A stretch of DNA of 64,000 nt. Source: Actinomycetota bacterium. Its GTDB lineage: Bacteria; Actinomycetota; Acidimicrobiia; Acidimicrobiales; Ilumatobacteraceae. Under the pieces are notes generated by a model that saw only the letters and a program-made list of their open reading frames with translations, did no database searches and had not been told where the DNA came from. Position 1 is the stretch's first letter; every line of letters begins with the position of its first letter. The stretch lies in the NCBI GenBank assembly GCA_016213625.1, contig JACQZZ010000035.1, forward strand, positions 1 to 64,000, read 5' to 3'. Shown one piece after another: positions 40,311-49,063 of this stretch. The translations under genes and the position numbers were made by a program.

Positions 40311-41224
40311 TCCTCCAGCTTCCGTCGGATGTCGGGTTCGATGTAGACCATCTCGGCCAGTGGGACCGCCGCACGCAACGCCGTCTCGGTGTCGTCGATG
40401 GCCTGCGCCAGCTCGGGCACGCTGAGGGAGTGGTCGTAGTCGATCTTCGCGGCCACCAGCAGCTGATCCGGGCCGAGGTGCATGGTGCGCAGGTGGATGA
40501 GCCCGTTCACCTTCGGTGCGCCGTTGATCGACGCGTGGATGGCGTCGAGATGCTCGTCGCTGGCTGCTTCGCCGATGAGCAGGCCCTTCATCTCGACCGC
40601 GAGGATCATCGCGATCACCACGAGCAGGATGCCGATGGCGATGGAGCCCACCGCATCCCAACGTGCATCGCCCGTGATCTCGGCCATGGTGAGGCCGAAG
40701 AGGGCGAAGAACAGACCGGTCTCGGCGCCCACGTCCTCCAACAGCACGACCGGCAGCTCAGGGGCCTTGGCAGTGCGGATGAACTGCCACCAGCCGCGAT
40801 CGCCGCGCACGTGGTTGGCTTCCTTCACCGCAGTGCGCAGCGAGAACGTCTCGAGCACGATGGACACGCCGAGGATGACGTACGCGACCATCGCGCTCTC
40901 GATCTCGTGCGGGTTGCCCAGCTTCTGGATGCCCTCGTAGAGCGCGAAGAGGCCACCCATGCTGAACAGCACGAGCGCCACCACGAACGACCAGAAGTAG
41001 CGCTCGGGGCCGTAGCCGAACGGGTGGGCCCGGTCGGCCGGGCGCTTGCCGCGCTTCCCACCGAACATGAGCAACGCCTGGTTGCCCGTGTCGGCGACAC
41101 TGTGTCCGGCTTCGGCCAAGAGACCGGCCGAACCCGTGATGAGGAAGCCCACGAACTTGGCGATGGCGATGCCGAGGTTCGCGAAGAACGCGGCGATGAT
41201 GGCTTTGCGGCTGCCGTCTTGCAC
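40307..41224 (-). CDS. Cation diffusion facilitator (CDF) family transporter, atypical metal site
   Basis: The 305-residue protein shows the six-helix CDF fold and a cytoplasmic C-terminal domain (MHLGPDQLLVAAKIDYD). The helix 2 site has H41-x3-D45 (GHSVADTGNQ), but helix 5 has D164-x3-E168 (LLEDVGAETG) instead of the HxxxD of zinc CDFs. This resembles the SLC30A9-like branch more than ZitB or FieF. The transported ion is uncertain. It begins at GTG 41224, divergent from the SDR, and is the first gene of a 12-gene minus-strand run. Confidence 0.87.
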   Translation of the reverse strand: MQDGSRKAIIAAFFANLGIAIAKFVGFLITGSAGLLAEAGHSVADTGNQALLMFGGKRGKRPADRAHPFGYGPERYFWSFVVALVLFSMGGLFALYEGIQKLGNPHEIESAMVAYVILGVSIVLETFSLRTAVKEANHVRGDRGWWQFIRTAKAPELPVVLLEDVGAETGLFFALFGLTMAEITGDARWDAVGSIAIGILLVVIAMILAVEMKGLLIGEAASDEHLDAIHASINGAPKVNGLIHLRTMHLGPDQLLVAAKIDYDHSLSVPELAQAIDDTETALRAAVPLAEMVYIEPDIRRKLEE

Positions 41225-41286
41225 GCCGGCCAGACTAGAGGCCCACGACCACGACTCGCGTGGTGCGCGTGGGTGAGAATGGCGCC

Positions 41287-42069
41287 ATGAGCGAACTGAA
41301 CGGTCGTGTGGTGTTGGTGACGGGTGGCGGTCGTGGCATCGGCCGCGGCATCAGCGAGTTGTTGGCCGCGCACGGTGCGACCGTGGCGGTGAACTATCGC
41401 AGCGATGCGGACGCCGCCGCCGACACGGTGGCCGCCATCACCGCCGCCGGCGGCGCGGCCAAGGCGTACGCGGCATCGGTCGACGACGTCGACCAGTGCG
41501 CGGCCATCGTGCAATCGGTCATCGACGACTTCGGCGGCATCGACGTGCTCGTGTGCAACGCCGGCATCGCGTCACGTGGCCGGGCCGTTGCCGACACCGA
41601 CCCCGAGGAGATGGCCCGCGTGGTGGCCACCCACGCCTTCGGGCCGCATCACCTCAGCCGTCTGGCCATCCCGTCGTTGCGTCAGCGCGCAGCGGCCACC
41701 GGGCGCGCCGACATCGTGATGATCTCGTCGGTGGCCACCAGCCACATGGCGGCCAACGGCGCTCCGTACAACATGGGCAAGGCGGCGATGGAAGCCCTGG
41801 CCTTCACGCTGGCGAGGGAGGAGCGGCCGCATCACATCCACGTGAACGTCGTGGCACCTGGCCTCGTGGAGACCGACATGGGTGTGCGCCTGAGCCGAGC
41901 GATGACCGGCAACCGCGAACTGCAGGACCTGCGGTCACTCGATGCGGCGTCGCCATTCGGCCGCGTGTGCCAGCCCAGCGACATCGCCAAGGTGGTGTTG
42001 TGGTTGTGCAGCGACGGAGCCGGCTACGTGACCGGACAGCGCATCGAGGTCGACGGCGGAGGCCGCTGA
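41287..42069 (+). CDS. Short-chain dehydrogenase/reductase (FabG-like)
   Basis: The 260-residue classical SDR has the cofactor motif TGGGRGIG (12-19), NAG (CNAGIAS), the catalytic Ser/Tyr/Lys set (MISSVATSHMAANGAPYNMGKAA) and the C-terminal YVTGQRIEVDGGG. The arginine after the second strand (NYRSDA) suggests NADP(H). The substrate is not deducible. It is a single gene, divergent from the CDF gene and convergent with the DUF3048 lipoprotein three bases away. Confidence 0.85.
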   Translation: MSELNGRVVLVTGGGRGIGRGISELLAAHGATVAVNYRSDADAAADTVAAITAAGGAAKAYAASVDDVDQCAAIVQSVIDDFGGIDVLVCNAGIASRGRAVADTDPEEMARVVATHAFGPHHLSRLAIPSLRQRAAATGRADIVMISSVATSHMAANGAPYNMGKAAMEALAFTLAREERPHHIHVNVVAPGLVETDMGVRLSRAMTGNRELQDLRSLDAASPFGRVCQPSDIAKVVLWLCSDGAGYVTGQRIEVDGGGR

Positions 42070-42072
42070 CCC

Positions 42073-43143
42073 TTACTTGGGAACGGTGTCGCCCTGACGG
42101 GGCAGCTCGATGAACGTGCGGCCGGGGGTGAGCTCCATCACGTTGCCGGCGTCGTCGGTGAGCGTGAACGGCTGCGTGCGATCGGCGCGGGTCCAGGTGC
42201 CGTGTTGCATGGTGCCGCCCGAGAACACCCACGCCTCACCGCTGCCGGTGCTGACCGCATCGGGGCTGCCGGAGATGCCCGGGTTGTACACCATCGACAG
42301 CACGACCACGTTGTTCGTGGTGAGCGGATCGCCGCTGCGGTCCTTGTCGGTCTTGCCGTTCTGGACGCGGTCGTAGAGGCCGGTGCCGGCGTTCCATGTC
42401 CAGTCGATCTTGTACGAATCCATCTTCAGGTTCACCCCGGCCGACGGTGTGCCGGCGGGTGCTTCGTCGGCGTCGCGGTAGGCGAACTGCTGCTGGGGCA
42501 CGCCGGCGTTCTCGAAGGTGAGCGCGAACACCTTGTCGACGTTGAACATCAGCGTGAACTCGCTGGGGCTGTCGTCGTTGGTGCGGTAGCAGGTGCCTTG
42601 GCAGCGGAACTGGCTGAGGTCGACGAGGTCGCTGTTCTCCACCTCGGCGGTGACGGTCTTGTTGCCGCCGGCCCAGGCGAACACGGGCTTGTTGAACGCG
42701 CCGAACAGGTCGACGTCCTGGCGGCGGCCCGAACGGATGGGCCCGACCTCGGACGCCGACTGGCTGTGGTACACGAAGGCGAACCGCGACACGTTGGCGT
42801 TGATGATCTCTTCGTAGATGATGTCGGCGGCGAGGCTGCCGCGCTGCGGGTGGGCGTCGTAGTTGCCCACCTTCACCACGACGGCCGGACGGGTGAGGCC
42901 GGCGGGGTCGGTGAGGGGCAGTCCGGTGAGCGGCCACACGGGGGCCGGGGCCTCGGTGGTGGTGCTGGCCGGTTCGGTGGTGGTGGACTCGGGCACGGTG
43001 CCCTCGGTGGTGGAGGGCAGCGAGTCGATGGCGATGGTGTCGCCGGCCGTCGTGGCCCCACCACTGTCGCTCCCGCCGCCGCAGGCGGCCACGACCAGGC
43101 CGGCAACGAGGAGAGTGGCGGGGAACAATCGAGACAAACGCAT
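42073..43143 (-). CDS. DUF3048-family lipoprotein (YerB-like)
   Basis: The 356-residue protein has a lipoprotein signal (GLVVAAC, C21), a Thr/Glu-rich linker (about 45-75), and then two domains. The first (about 78-220) has VVVKVGNYDAHPQRGSLAAD, IIYEEIINANVSRF and HSQSASEVGPIRSGRRQD; the second ends VMELTPGRTFIELP. DUF3048 proteins such as Bacillus YerB are widespread surface lipoproteins of unknown function. ATG 43143 gives a proper signal peptide. It is divergent from the amine-dehydrogenase-like gene. Confidence 0.85.
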   Translation of the reverse strand: MRLSRLFPATLLVAGLVVAACGGGSDSGGATTAGDTIAIDSLPSTTEGTVPESTTTEPASTTTEAPAPVWPLTGLPLTDPAGLTRPAVVVKVGNYDAHPQRGSLAADIIYEEIINANVSRFAFVYHSQSASEVGPIRSGRRQDVDLFGAFNKPVFAWAGGNKTVTAEVENSDLVDLSQFRCQGTCYRTNDDSPSEFTLMFNVDKVFALTFENAGVPQQQFAYRDADEAPAGTPSAGVNLKMDSYKIDWTWNAGTGLYDRVQNGKTDKDRSGDPLTTNNVVVLSMVYNPGISGSPDAVSTGSGEAWVFSGGTMQHGTWTRADRTQPFTLTDDAGNVMELTPGRTFIELPRQGDTVPK

Positions 43144-43223
43144 CCCGAAAGTGTGGCAGACCCCTCCGCACAAATGGCGGCAGCGTCGCGTGACAGGTAT
43201 CGCACCTGCTACACCATCTCGTC

Positions 43224-45248
43224 ATGCGTGATCCTCGCTACGACGTGCTGTTCGAACCGGTGGTCATCGGCCCGAAAGTGGCCCGAAACCGGTTCTTCCA
43301 GGTGCCGCACTGCAACGGCATGGGCCACCGTCACCCCACGTCACTGGCCGCGATGCGCGGGGCGAAGGCGGAGGGCGGATGGGCCGTGGTCTGCACCGAA
43401 GAGGTGGAGATCCACCACACCACCTCGCTCGACGGCGCGGTGGAGGGCCGGCTGTGGGACGACGCCGACGTGCCCGTGCACCGTCGCATCGTCGACGAGG
43501 TGCACTTTCACGGGTCGCTGGCCGGCATCGAACTGGTGCACAGCGGGCTGAACGCGAACAATGCGTATCCGCGGGTGGCCGCGTTGGGGCCGTCGGCTCG
43601 GCCGCTCACCTCCGGCATCCCGGCCCAGGGCCGGGCGATGACCCTGCACGACATCGAGCAACTTCGCGAGTGGCATCGGGCGGCGGTTCGGCGCTCGCTG
43701 GAGGCCGGCTACGACCTGGTGTACGTGTACGCAGCACACGGACTCACCATCTTCCAGCAGTTCCTCAGCCGTCGCCACAACGATCGCACCGACGCCTACG
43801 GCGGGTCGCTGGCGAACCGGGCGCGCCTGCTGCGCGAGGTGGTGGAGGACACGCTGGAACTGTGCGCCGGCAAGGCCGCGGTGGCGGTGCGGCTGTGCGT
43901 CGACGAACTCATCGGTGACGCCGGCCTGCAGCGCGACGAGATCGAGGAGCTGTTCTCGCTGATGGGTGAGATGCCCGACCTGTGGGACCTGATGGTGGGC
44001 GAGTGGGACTTCGACTCCAGCACCTCGCGGTTCGAGCAGGAGGGCTACACCGAGCCCTGGGTGGAGGGGCTGAAGGCGCTCACCTCCAAGCCGGTCGTCA
44101 TCGTCGGGCGGTTCACCTCACCGGACACGATGGTGCGGCTCGTGCGGAATGGCATCACCGACTTCATCGGCGCGGCGCGTCCGTCCATCGCCGATCCGTT
44201 CCTTCCTGCGAAGATCGAGGAAGGGCGCCTCGACGACATCCGCGAGTGCATCGGCTGCAACATCTGCGTGGCCGCCGACTGGATGGTGGTGCCCATCCGC
44301 TGCACGCAGAACTCCTCGATGGGTGAGGAGTGGCGCCGCGGGTGGCATCCCGAGCGCATCCGCCCGAAGGCGTCGGACGCGAAGGTGCTCGTGGTGGGCG
44401 GTGGACCTGCCGGGTTGGAGGCGGCGCTGTGGCTGGGCCGGCGTGGATACGAGGTCGTGCTCACCGAGGCCTCCCGGGTGCTGGGTGGCCGCGTGGCCAG
44501 AGAGTCGAAGTTGCCAGGGTTGTCGGAGTGGGCGCGGGTGGTCGATCACCGTCTGCTGCAACTGGCCAAGCTGCCCAACGTGATGGTCACGCTGGAGAGC
44601 CCGATGGCCGCCGACGAGATCGTCGGCTACGACTTCACCCACGTCGCCGTCGCCACGGGTGCCACCTGGCGCACCGACGGCGTGGGTGTGTGGCATCACA
44701 CACCCGTGTTCACCGACGCATTCGCCGTGGACGCATTGCTGGGCGGCGAACGGCCCGCGGGCAAGCGGGTCACCGTGTTCGACGACGACCACTACTACCT
44801 CGCCGGGGTGCTGGCCGAACGGCTGGCCAAGGACGGCCACGACGTCACGCTCGTGACCCCCGAGGCACGGGTGTCGGCGTGGACGGTGAACACCATGGAA
44901 CAGGCGCGTATCCACCGACGACTGGTGGAGGCCGGCGTCGTGCTCGTGCTGAACACCACGGTGCTCCAGCACACCGACGGGGCAGCCGTGCTGGCCGACA
45001 CGTTCACGGGCCGCGAACACGCCATCGCCAGCGACGCATTGATCAGCGTCACCTGCCGCACACCCAACGATCGACTGGTGGAGGAACTACGCGGGCGCAT
45101 CACGGTGCAAGCGGTGGGCGATGCCTGGAACCCGGGCATCATCGCCGATGCGGTGTTCGACGGACGTCGCTACGCGGAGGAGTTCGATGCTCCGCCGACT
45201 GACCCCGGTTCGACCCCGTTCCTCCGGGAGATTATTCAGCTCGCCTGA
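43224..45248 (+). CDS. Trimethylamine/histamine-dehydrogenase-like iron-sulfur flavoprotein
   Basis: The 674-residue protein has the TMADH/2,4-dienoyl-CoA-reductase layout: an FMN TIM barrel (1-340), a 4Fe-4S site (C342, C345, C348, C360) and an ADP/FAD-type Rossmann domain (VLVVGGGPAGLEAALW, about 391-406). C30 in RFFQVPHC sits exactly where TMADH has its covalent 6-S-cysteinyl-FMN cysteine. Y169, H172, W261 and D264 correspond to TMADH Tyr169, His172, Trp264 and Asp267. The substrate bowl differs: position 60 is Glu instead of Tyr, and the position of Trp355 is Asp352 (or W353, with a one-residue shift). An amine dehydrogenase is likely, but not for trimethylamine itself. It is followed by an Nfu protein after 15 bases, which could help supply its cluster. 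Confidence 0.85.
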   Translation: MRDPRYDVLFEPVVIGPKVARNRFFQVPHCNGMGHRHPTSLAAMRGAKAEGGWAVVCTEEVEIHHTTSLDGAVEGRLWDDADVPVHRRIVDEVHFHGSLAGIELVHSGLNANNAYPRVAALGPSARPLTSGIPAQGRAMTLHDIEQLREWHRAAVRRSLEAGYDLVYVYAAHGLTIFQQFLSRRHNDRTDAYGGSLANRARLLREVVEDTLELCAGKAAVAVRLCVDELIGDAGLQRDEIEELFSLMGEMPDLWDLMVGEWDFDSSTSRFEQEGYTEPWVEGLKALTSKPVVIVGRFTSPDTMVRLVRNGITDFIGAARPSIADPFLPAKIEEGRLDDIRECIGCNICVAADWMVVPIRCTQNSSMGEEWRRGWHPERIRPKASDAKVLVVGGGPAGLEAALWLGRRGYEVVLTEASRVLGGRVARESKLPGLSEWARVVDHRLLQLAKLPNVMVTLESPMAADEIVGYDFTHVAVATGATWRTDGVGVWHHTPVFTDAFAVDALLGGERPAGKRVTVFDDDHYYLAGVLAERLAKDGHDVTLVTPEARVSAWTVNTMEQARIHRRLVEAGVVLVLNTTVLQHTDGAAVLADTFTGREHAIASDALISVTCRTPNDRLVEELRGRITVQAVGDAWNPGIIADAVFDGRRYAEEFDAPPTDPGSTPFLREIIQLA

Positions 45249-45263
45249 CATAGCCTGTGCGGC

Positions 45264-45896
45264 GTGAGCCCCCTCGCCCCCGACACCACGCACCAGATCA
45301 TCACCATCACGCCCGAAGCCATCAGCGAGCTCTCGAAGCTGCGCGACACCGAACCCGACGCCGACCGTCTGGGCCTGCGGCTGGAGATCATCAGCAAGCC
45401 GGGTGAGGACTTCCAGTACGACCTCAGCTTCGACGTCATCACCAAGGCGGCGTTCACCGACGAGGTGCGCACGCACACGGCCGAGGGCGTGTCGTTGAAG
45501 GTCATCATCCCGTCCTCGTCCATCGACCTGCTCGAAGGTGCCACGCTCGACCACTCGGCGAACGCCGGCCTCGTCATCCGCAACCCGAACAAGCCGCAGG
45601 CGCCGGAAGTGGAAGGCCTCATCCGCGACGACGAGCTCAGCGCGCAGATCGAGACGCTGGTGTCCACCGAGGTGAACCCGGCGCTGGCTGCACACGGCGG
45701 TTTCGTCACCTACGTGGGGCACGACAACGAGGGCACCGCCTACCTCACCATGGGCGGCGGGTGCCACGGGTGCAGCATGAGCCGCATGACCATGCTCGAC
45801 GGTGTGCAGACGATGATCGTCGAGCAGATCCCCGCCATCGAGCGGGTGCGCGACCTCACCGATCACTCATCCGGCGAGAACCCCTTCTACCACTGA
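45264..45896 (+). CDS. NfuA-like iron-sulfur cluster carrier
   Basis: The 210-residue protein has an N-terminal degenerate A-type (HesB/IscA-like) domain (ITITPEAISELSKLRD through VIRNPN, without its cysteines) and a C-terminal NifU domain with the cluster-binding C167-x2-C170 (GGGCHGCSMS). This is the domain order of E. coli NfuA, which delivers 4Fe-4S clusters to targets. It starts at GTG 45264, 15 bases after the amine-dehydrogenase-like gene. The last 30 bases overlap the convergent acylase gene. Confidence 0.9.
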   Translation: MSPLAPDTTHQIITITPEAISELSKLRDTEPDADRLGLRLEIISKPGEDFQYDLSFDVITKAAFTDEVRTHTAEGVSLKVIIPSSSIDLLEGATLDHSANAGLVIRNPNKPQAPEVEGLIRDDELSAQIETLVSTEVNPALAAHGGFVTYVGHDNEGTAYLTMGGGCHGCSMSRMTMLDGVQTMIVEQIPAIERVRDLTDHSSGENPFYH

Positions 45897-48326
45897 GTCG
45901 CTCACGGCACCGGCGGTCACGTCGGCCTCGGTGAACAGGATGGGGCGGAACCGCTGTTCGCCGAACAGCGCGGTCTGGGCCGTGAAGTTCGGGTCCGCCG
46001 GATCGTCGGGCTGGCCGTAGGTGAGGATTGCTTCCGCGACCGGACCGTCGGAGGTGAACTCCAGGGTCATCACGAAGCTGTTGCCGTAGGTGACTGGGTA
46101 GCCGGTCGTGCGATACGACCGTCCCTCCACCCGGCTGCCCACGTCGCCGGCGGGTGCGAGCGTGTTCGAGCCGCTGCAGCAGCCGACGATGGAGATGGCA
46201 CCCTCGAAGCCTTCGCCGCCCGGCACCGACACCGGGTCGGTCACGTTCCGGCCGTCCTTCTGCACGTCGCCGAGCGCGATGTCGAGCGCCCACCCTTGCG
46301 ACTGCAGCGACATCATCGCCACCGCGATGTTGTTCACGATGGTGGTGTTCTCGGCGAGCGTGTTCGGTGTGCCCACAGGGTCGGCGGGGTCGAACGGCAC
46401 GGCATAGAGATCACCGGCGTTCTGCAGTGCATCACCGGAGAACGCGTTGATGAACTCGCGCCACAGCACGGCACCCTTGGACTCCGGGTTCAGGCGACCG
46501 TCCCACGCCTTCAGCACGGCGCACGCGGGCAGGATGTCGAACGGCTTGCCTTCCACGAGCACCACCTGCTGGCTCTCGCAGGTGGCCACGACGTCGGCGA
46601 GCAGCAGGTCGGCGTGGAGCGCACGGTTCGAGTACCACGCCTCCTGCACCTCGGTGAGCGAGAACTCGTTGTCGACGCCACGCAGGTCGGGGTCGAGCAG
46701 GAGCCGGGCGTTCTCGCGAGTGCGCGGACTCTGCGGCACACCTTCGGGGCCGGTGAGCGGCGAGAACCCGGTGAGCAGTTCGGCGGGGTTGGCCAGCCAG
46801 TGCGAGTCGTTGGCGTTGAAGATGAAGTCGTCGCGTTCGAGTTGCGGCTGCGCCGAGAACGGCAGGAGGCCTGGCCGCGTCGCGGCGGGGTCGTCGACCC
46901 ACTCGTTCACCGGGTCGCTGCCGTTCAGCAGGATGGCACCGTTGTCGAGCACCAACTTGGCCGTGCCACCCGCGGCGACCGCGGCCTGCCAGCCGGCGAT
47001 GGCCTCGGGCGACAGGTTGGGGGTGGACGCGGTGTCGGCGTACCAGGCCCGCCCGTCGGCGGAGGTGGCCATCGTGTTGACCCACGGGACGCCGTTGTAG
47101 GTGCGGTGGGCGTCGATGAACTCGTCCATGCTCGTGGCCGCGTCCATCGCGAAGAACTGGCCGAGCACCTCGGTGTTGTCGATGTTCGCGTCGCGCATCG
47201 TGTACGCCTTCTCGCCGGTCCAGCCGAACGGCAGGTCGAGCATGGGGCCGTAGTGGCTGTTCCACATCGTGCGCGTCTGCTCGCCCCCGCCCTTCACCTC
47301 GACGGTGATCTCCTCGGAGGTCATGTCCTTGGTCTCGGTGCCGTACCGGTACGTGGTGGGCGACGACGGGTCGAGGTCCAGTTCGTACAGCGTCATCCGG
47401 TAGCCGGCCGACACGGTGTGGGTCCATGCCACGGCGTCGTTGAAGCCGATGAGCACACCCGGAGCGCCGGTGAGGGTGACGCCGTACACGTTCAGCTCGC
47501 CCGTGGTCAGCGTCAGCTGGCTCTCCCACAGTCGCTTCTCGCCTTCCCACGGGAAGTGGGGGTTGGCCAGCAGCAGCCCGCCGTCGCTCTCGCTGGCGGC
47601 CGCGCCGATGGCCCAGCCGTTGCTGCCCAGGTTGGCGGGCAGGCCGAGGCGCCCGAGCGGCGCGGCGGTGGTCTCGAGTGTGGTCGTGTCGGCCGGGGTC
47701 GTGTCGGGGGTCGGGGTCGCTTCCGGCGGCTGGGCAGTGGCGATCGGGTCGATGAGGACGCCGCCGCTGGCGAACAGCACCACGTCGTTCATGTTGGCGT
47801 AGAGGTCTGTGGTGGTGACGGCCTGCACCCACGGCTCACCGGCGCACCAGCCGTTGGGGCCTTCGTCCTCGAGTTGCTGGTTGAACCCGGCCACGTAGCC
47901 GACCACCATCTGCTGCACGTTGTCGGGAACGTCGGCGAACTTCTCGTCGGCGTCCTCCCACAGGTGCAGGTGTCGATAGGCGAAGTCGCTGTTCAGGTTG
48001 GCGTCGCCGTCGCCCGGGCCGAACCACTTGCTGCGCTCACCGCGTACCTTGATCACCTGGTCGAGCAGCGTGCACGCGCGGTCCTGCGCGTAGGCGTAGC
48101 CCTGCCCGAACCCGAGGCCACCCCAGTCGTCGGCGGTGATGTGCGGAATGCCGTACTCCGTGCGCACGATGCGCGCCTGGTACCCCGGTGCCGCGGCCTC
48201 GGTGGTGGTGCTGGCCGCGTCGGTGGTGGCGACGGTGGTAGTAGGTGAGGAGTCGGTGGAGTCGTTGGAGCACGCCGCGATGAGCAGCGCCGCCGCCAGG
48301 ACCCCCGTCCAGCGTGTGGTGCGCAT
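45867..48326 (-). CDS. Penicillin-amidase-family acylase, predicted lipoprotein
   Basis: The 819-residue Ntn-hydrolase precursor begins with a lipobox (LLIAAC, C19) and a Thr/Ala-rich linker. The alpha-chain region starts ARIVRTEYGIPHITA; the beta chain would begin at the autocatalytic serine S235 in LGSNGWAIG, which is the G-S-N-x-W pattern of the family. Between them lies an unusual Thr/Pro-rich spacer (about 200-228, with TPDTTPADTTT). Relatives hydrolyse N-acyl-homoserine lactones, aculeacin or beta-lactams; the substrate cannot be told. Later conserved blocks include FNDAVAWTHTVS and NANDSHWLANPA. Its 3' end overlaps nfuA. Confidence 0.88.
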   Translation of the reverse strand: MRTTRWTGVLAAALLIAACSNDSTDSSPTTTVATTDAASTTTEAAAPGYQARIVRTEYGIPHITADDWGGLGFGQGYAYAQDRACTLLDQVIKVRGERSKWFGPGDGDANLNSDFAYRHLHLWEDADEKFADVPDNVQQMVVGYVAGFNQQLEDEGPNGWCAGEPWVQAVTTTDLYANMNDVVLFASGGVLIDPIATAQPPEATPTPDTTPADTTTLETTAAPLGRLGLPANLGSNGWAIGAAASESDGGLLLANPHFPWEGEKRLWESQLTLTTGELNVYGVTLTGAPGVLIGFNDAVAWTHTVSAGYRMTLYELDLDPSSPTTYRYGTETKDMTSEEITVEVKGGGEQTRTMWNSHYGPMLDLPFGWTGEKAYTMRDANIDNTEVLGQFFAMDAATSMDEFIDAHRTYNGVPWVNTMATSADGRAWYADTASTPNLSPEAIAGWQAAVAAGGTAKLVLDNGAILLNGSDPVNEWVDDPAATRPGLLPFSAQPQLERDDFIFNANDSHWLANPAELLTGFSPLTGPEGVPQSPRTRENARLLLDPDLRGVDNEFSLTEVQEAWYSNRALHADLLLADVVATCESQQVVLVEGKPFDILPACAVLKAWDGRLNPESKGAVLWREFINAFSGDALQNAGDLYAVPFDPADPVGTPNTLAENTTIVNNIAVAMMSLQSQGWALDIALGDVQKDGRNVTDPVSVPGGEGFEGAISIVGCCSGSNTLAPAGDVGSRVEGRSYRTTGYPVTYGNSFVMTLEFTSDGPVAEAILTYGQPDDPADPNFTAQTALFGEQRFRPILFTEADVTAGAVSDSVVEGVLAG

Positions 48327-48377
48327 GGACGAACCGTACTCCCGTCGGGCGCGATTCCTGTCGACCCCGAGCGTCCT

Positions 48378-48393
48378 CGCGCCCACGGGCGCG
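48378..48393 (-). terminator. Possible terminator after anti-sigma-like gene
   Basis: A GC-only 7-bp stem, cgcgccc (48378-48384) with gggcgcg (48387-48393), lies 43 bases past the stop of the membrane protein gene on the minus strand and upstream of the acylase start. There is no T tract. The remaining bases between the two genes (110 in total) show nothing else I can name. Confidence 0.4.
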
Positions 48394-48436
48394 TCCTCAC
48401 TCATCCCCGAGCGAAGTCGCGCCCGACCTGGAGTGG

Positions 48437-49063
48437 TCAGCCGAGGGAGGTGGTGGTGGTGCCCATGGGTTCGAGCGCCGTGATCGGGACGGTGTTGGTC
48501 GTGGTGGGCGAGAACGGGGGGATCGTGTTGAACGCCGTGCTCAGGGACTCGAACCCGATCGTGGTGTCGACGAACTCGACGGTCGACGGTGGGATGGTGG
48601 TCACGCCAGGCGACACCTGCTCACACGACAAGAACACGTCGCGGCCGAACTCGTCGGAGCCCACGCGGTCGGTGCAGTGCCAGGTCCATCCCGATCCCTG
48701 TTCGCACGGGACCTGGTAGGTCTCGAGGCCAGTCGTCGTCGTGGACTCGAGGGCGGTCACCGGAATGGTGAAGGGCGCGGTCGTGGGCACGATGGTGGTG
48801 GCGAAGGAGTAGCAGGCGATGGTGGTGGCGGTCGGTTCCTCGCCCGCATCCGCACCCACGCCGGTCTGTTCGCCGGGGTGGCGGGTGGCCAGCACGGCCA
48901 CGGCGCCCGCGCCGGTGATGGCTGCGCAGCCCACCAGGGCGGCGTTGCGGCGGGTGTGGCGGCGGCGGGCACGCCAGCGCACGTCGACCAGCGAGGGGGT
49001 GATGTCGTGGGGGACGTGGCGCGACTGGAAGGCGTCGTGCAGGGTGCGGTCGAGTTCGTTCAT
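48437..49063 (-). CDS. Predicted membrane partner (possible anti-sigma factor) of ECF sigma factor
   Basis: The 208-residue protein has a cytoplasmic N-terminus of 40 residues (MNELDRTLHDAFQSRHVP, then a basic RWRARRRHTRRN), a single membrane helix (about 41-60) and an external Thr-rich tail with three or four cysteines. Its position directly after, and overlapping, an ECF sigma gene suggests a regulator of that sigma factor. The usual zinc anti-sigma motif (HxxxCxxC) is absent, so the function is inferred from context only. The repetitive C-terminal segments (FTIPVTALESTTTTG near 115 and NTVPITALEPMGTTT at the end) are a partial internal duplication. Confidence 0.6.
   Translation of the reverse strand: MNELDRTLHDAFQSRHVPHDITPSLVDVRWRARRRHTRRNAALVGCAAITGAGAVAVLATRHPGEQTGVGADAGEEPTATTIACYSFATTIVPTTAPFTIPVTALESTTTTGLETYQVPCEQGSGWTWHCTDRVGSDEFGRDVFLSCEQVSPGVTTIPPSTVEFVDTTIGFESLSTAFNTIPPFSPTTTNTVPITALEPMGTTTTSLG

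Noticed and set aside
43194-43208. Short inverted repeat caggt-5-acctg upstream of the amine-dehydrogenase-like gene as an operator
   Set aside because: Five-base arms are too short to separate from chance in this GC-rich sequence.
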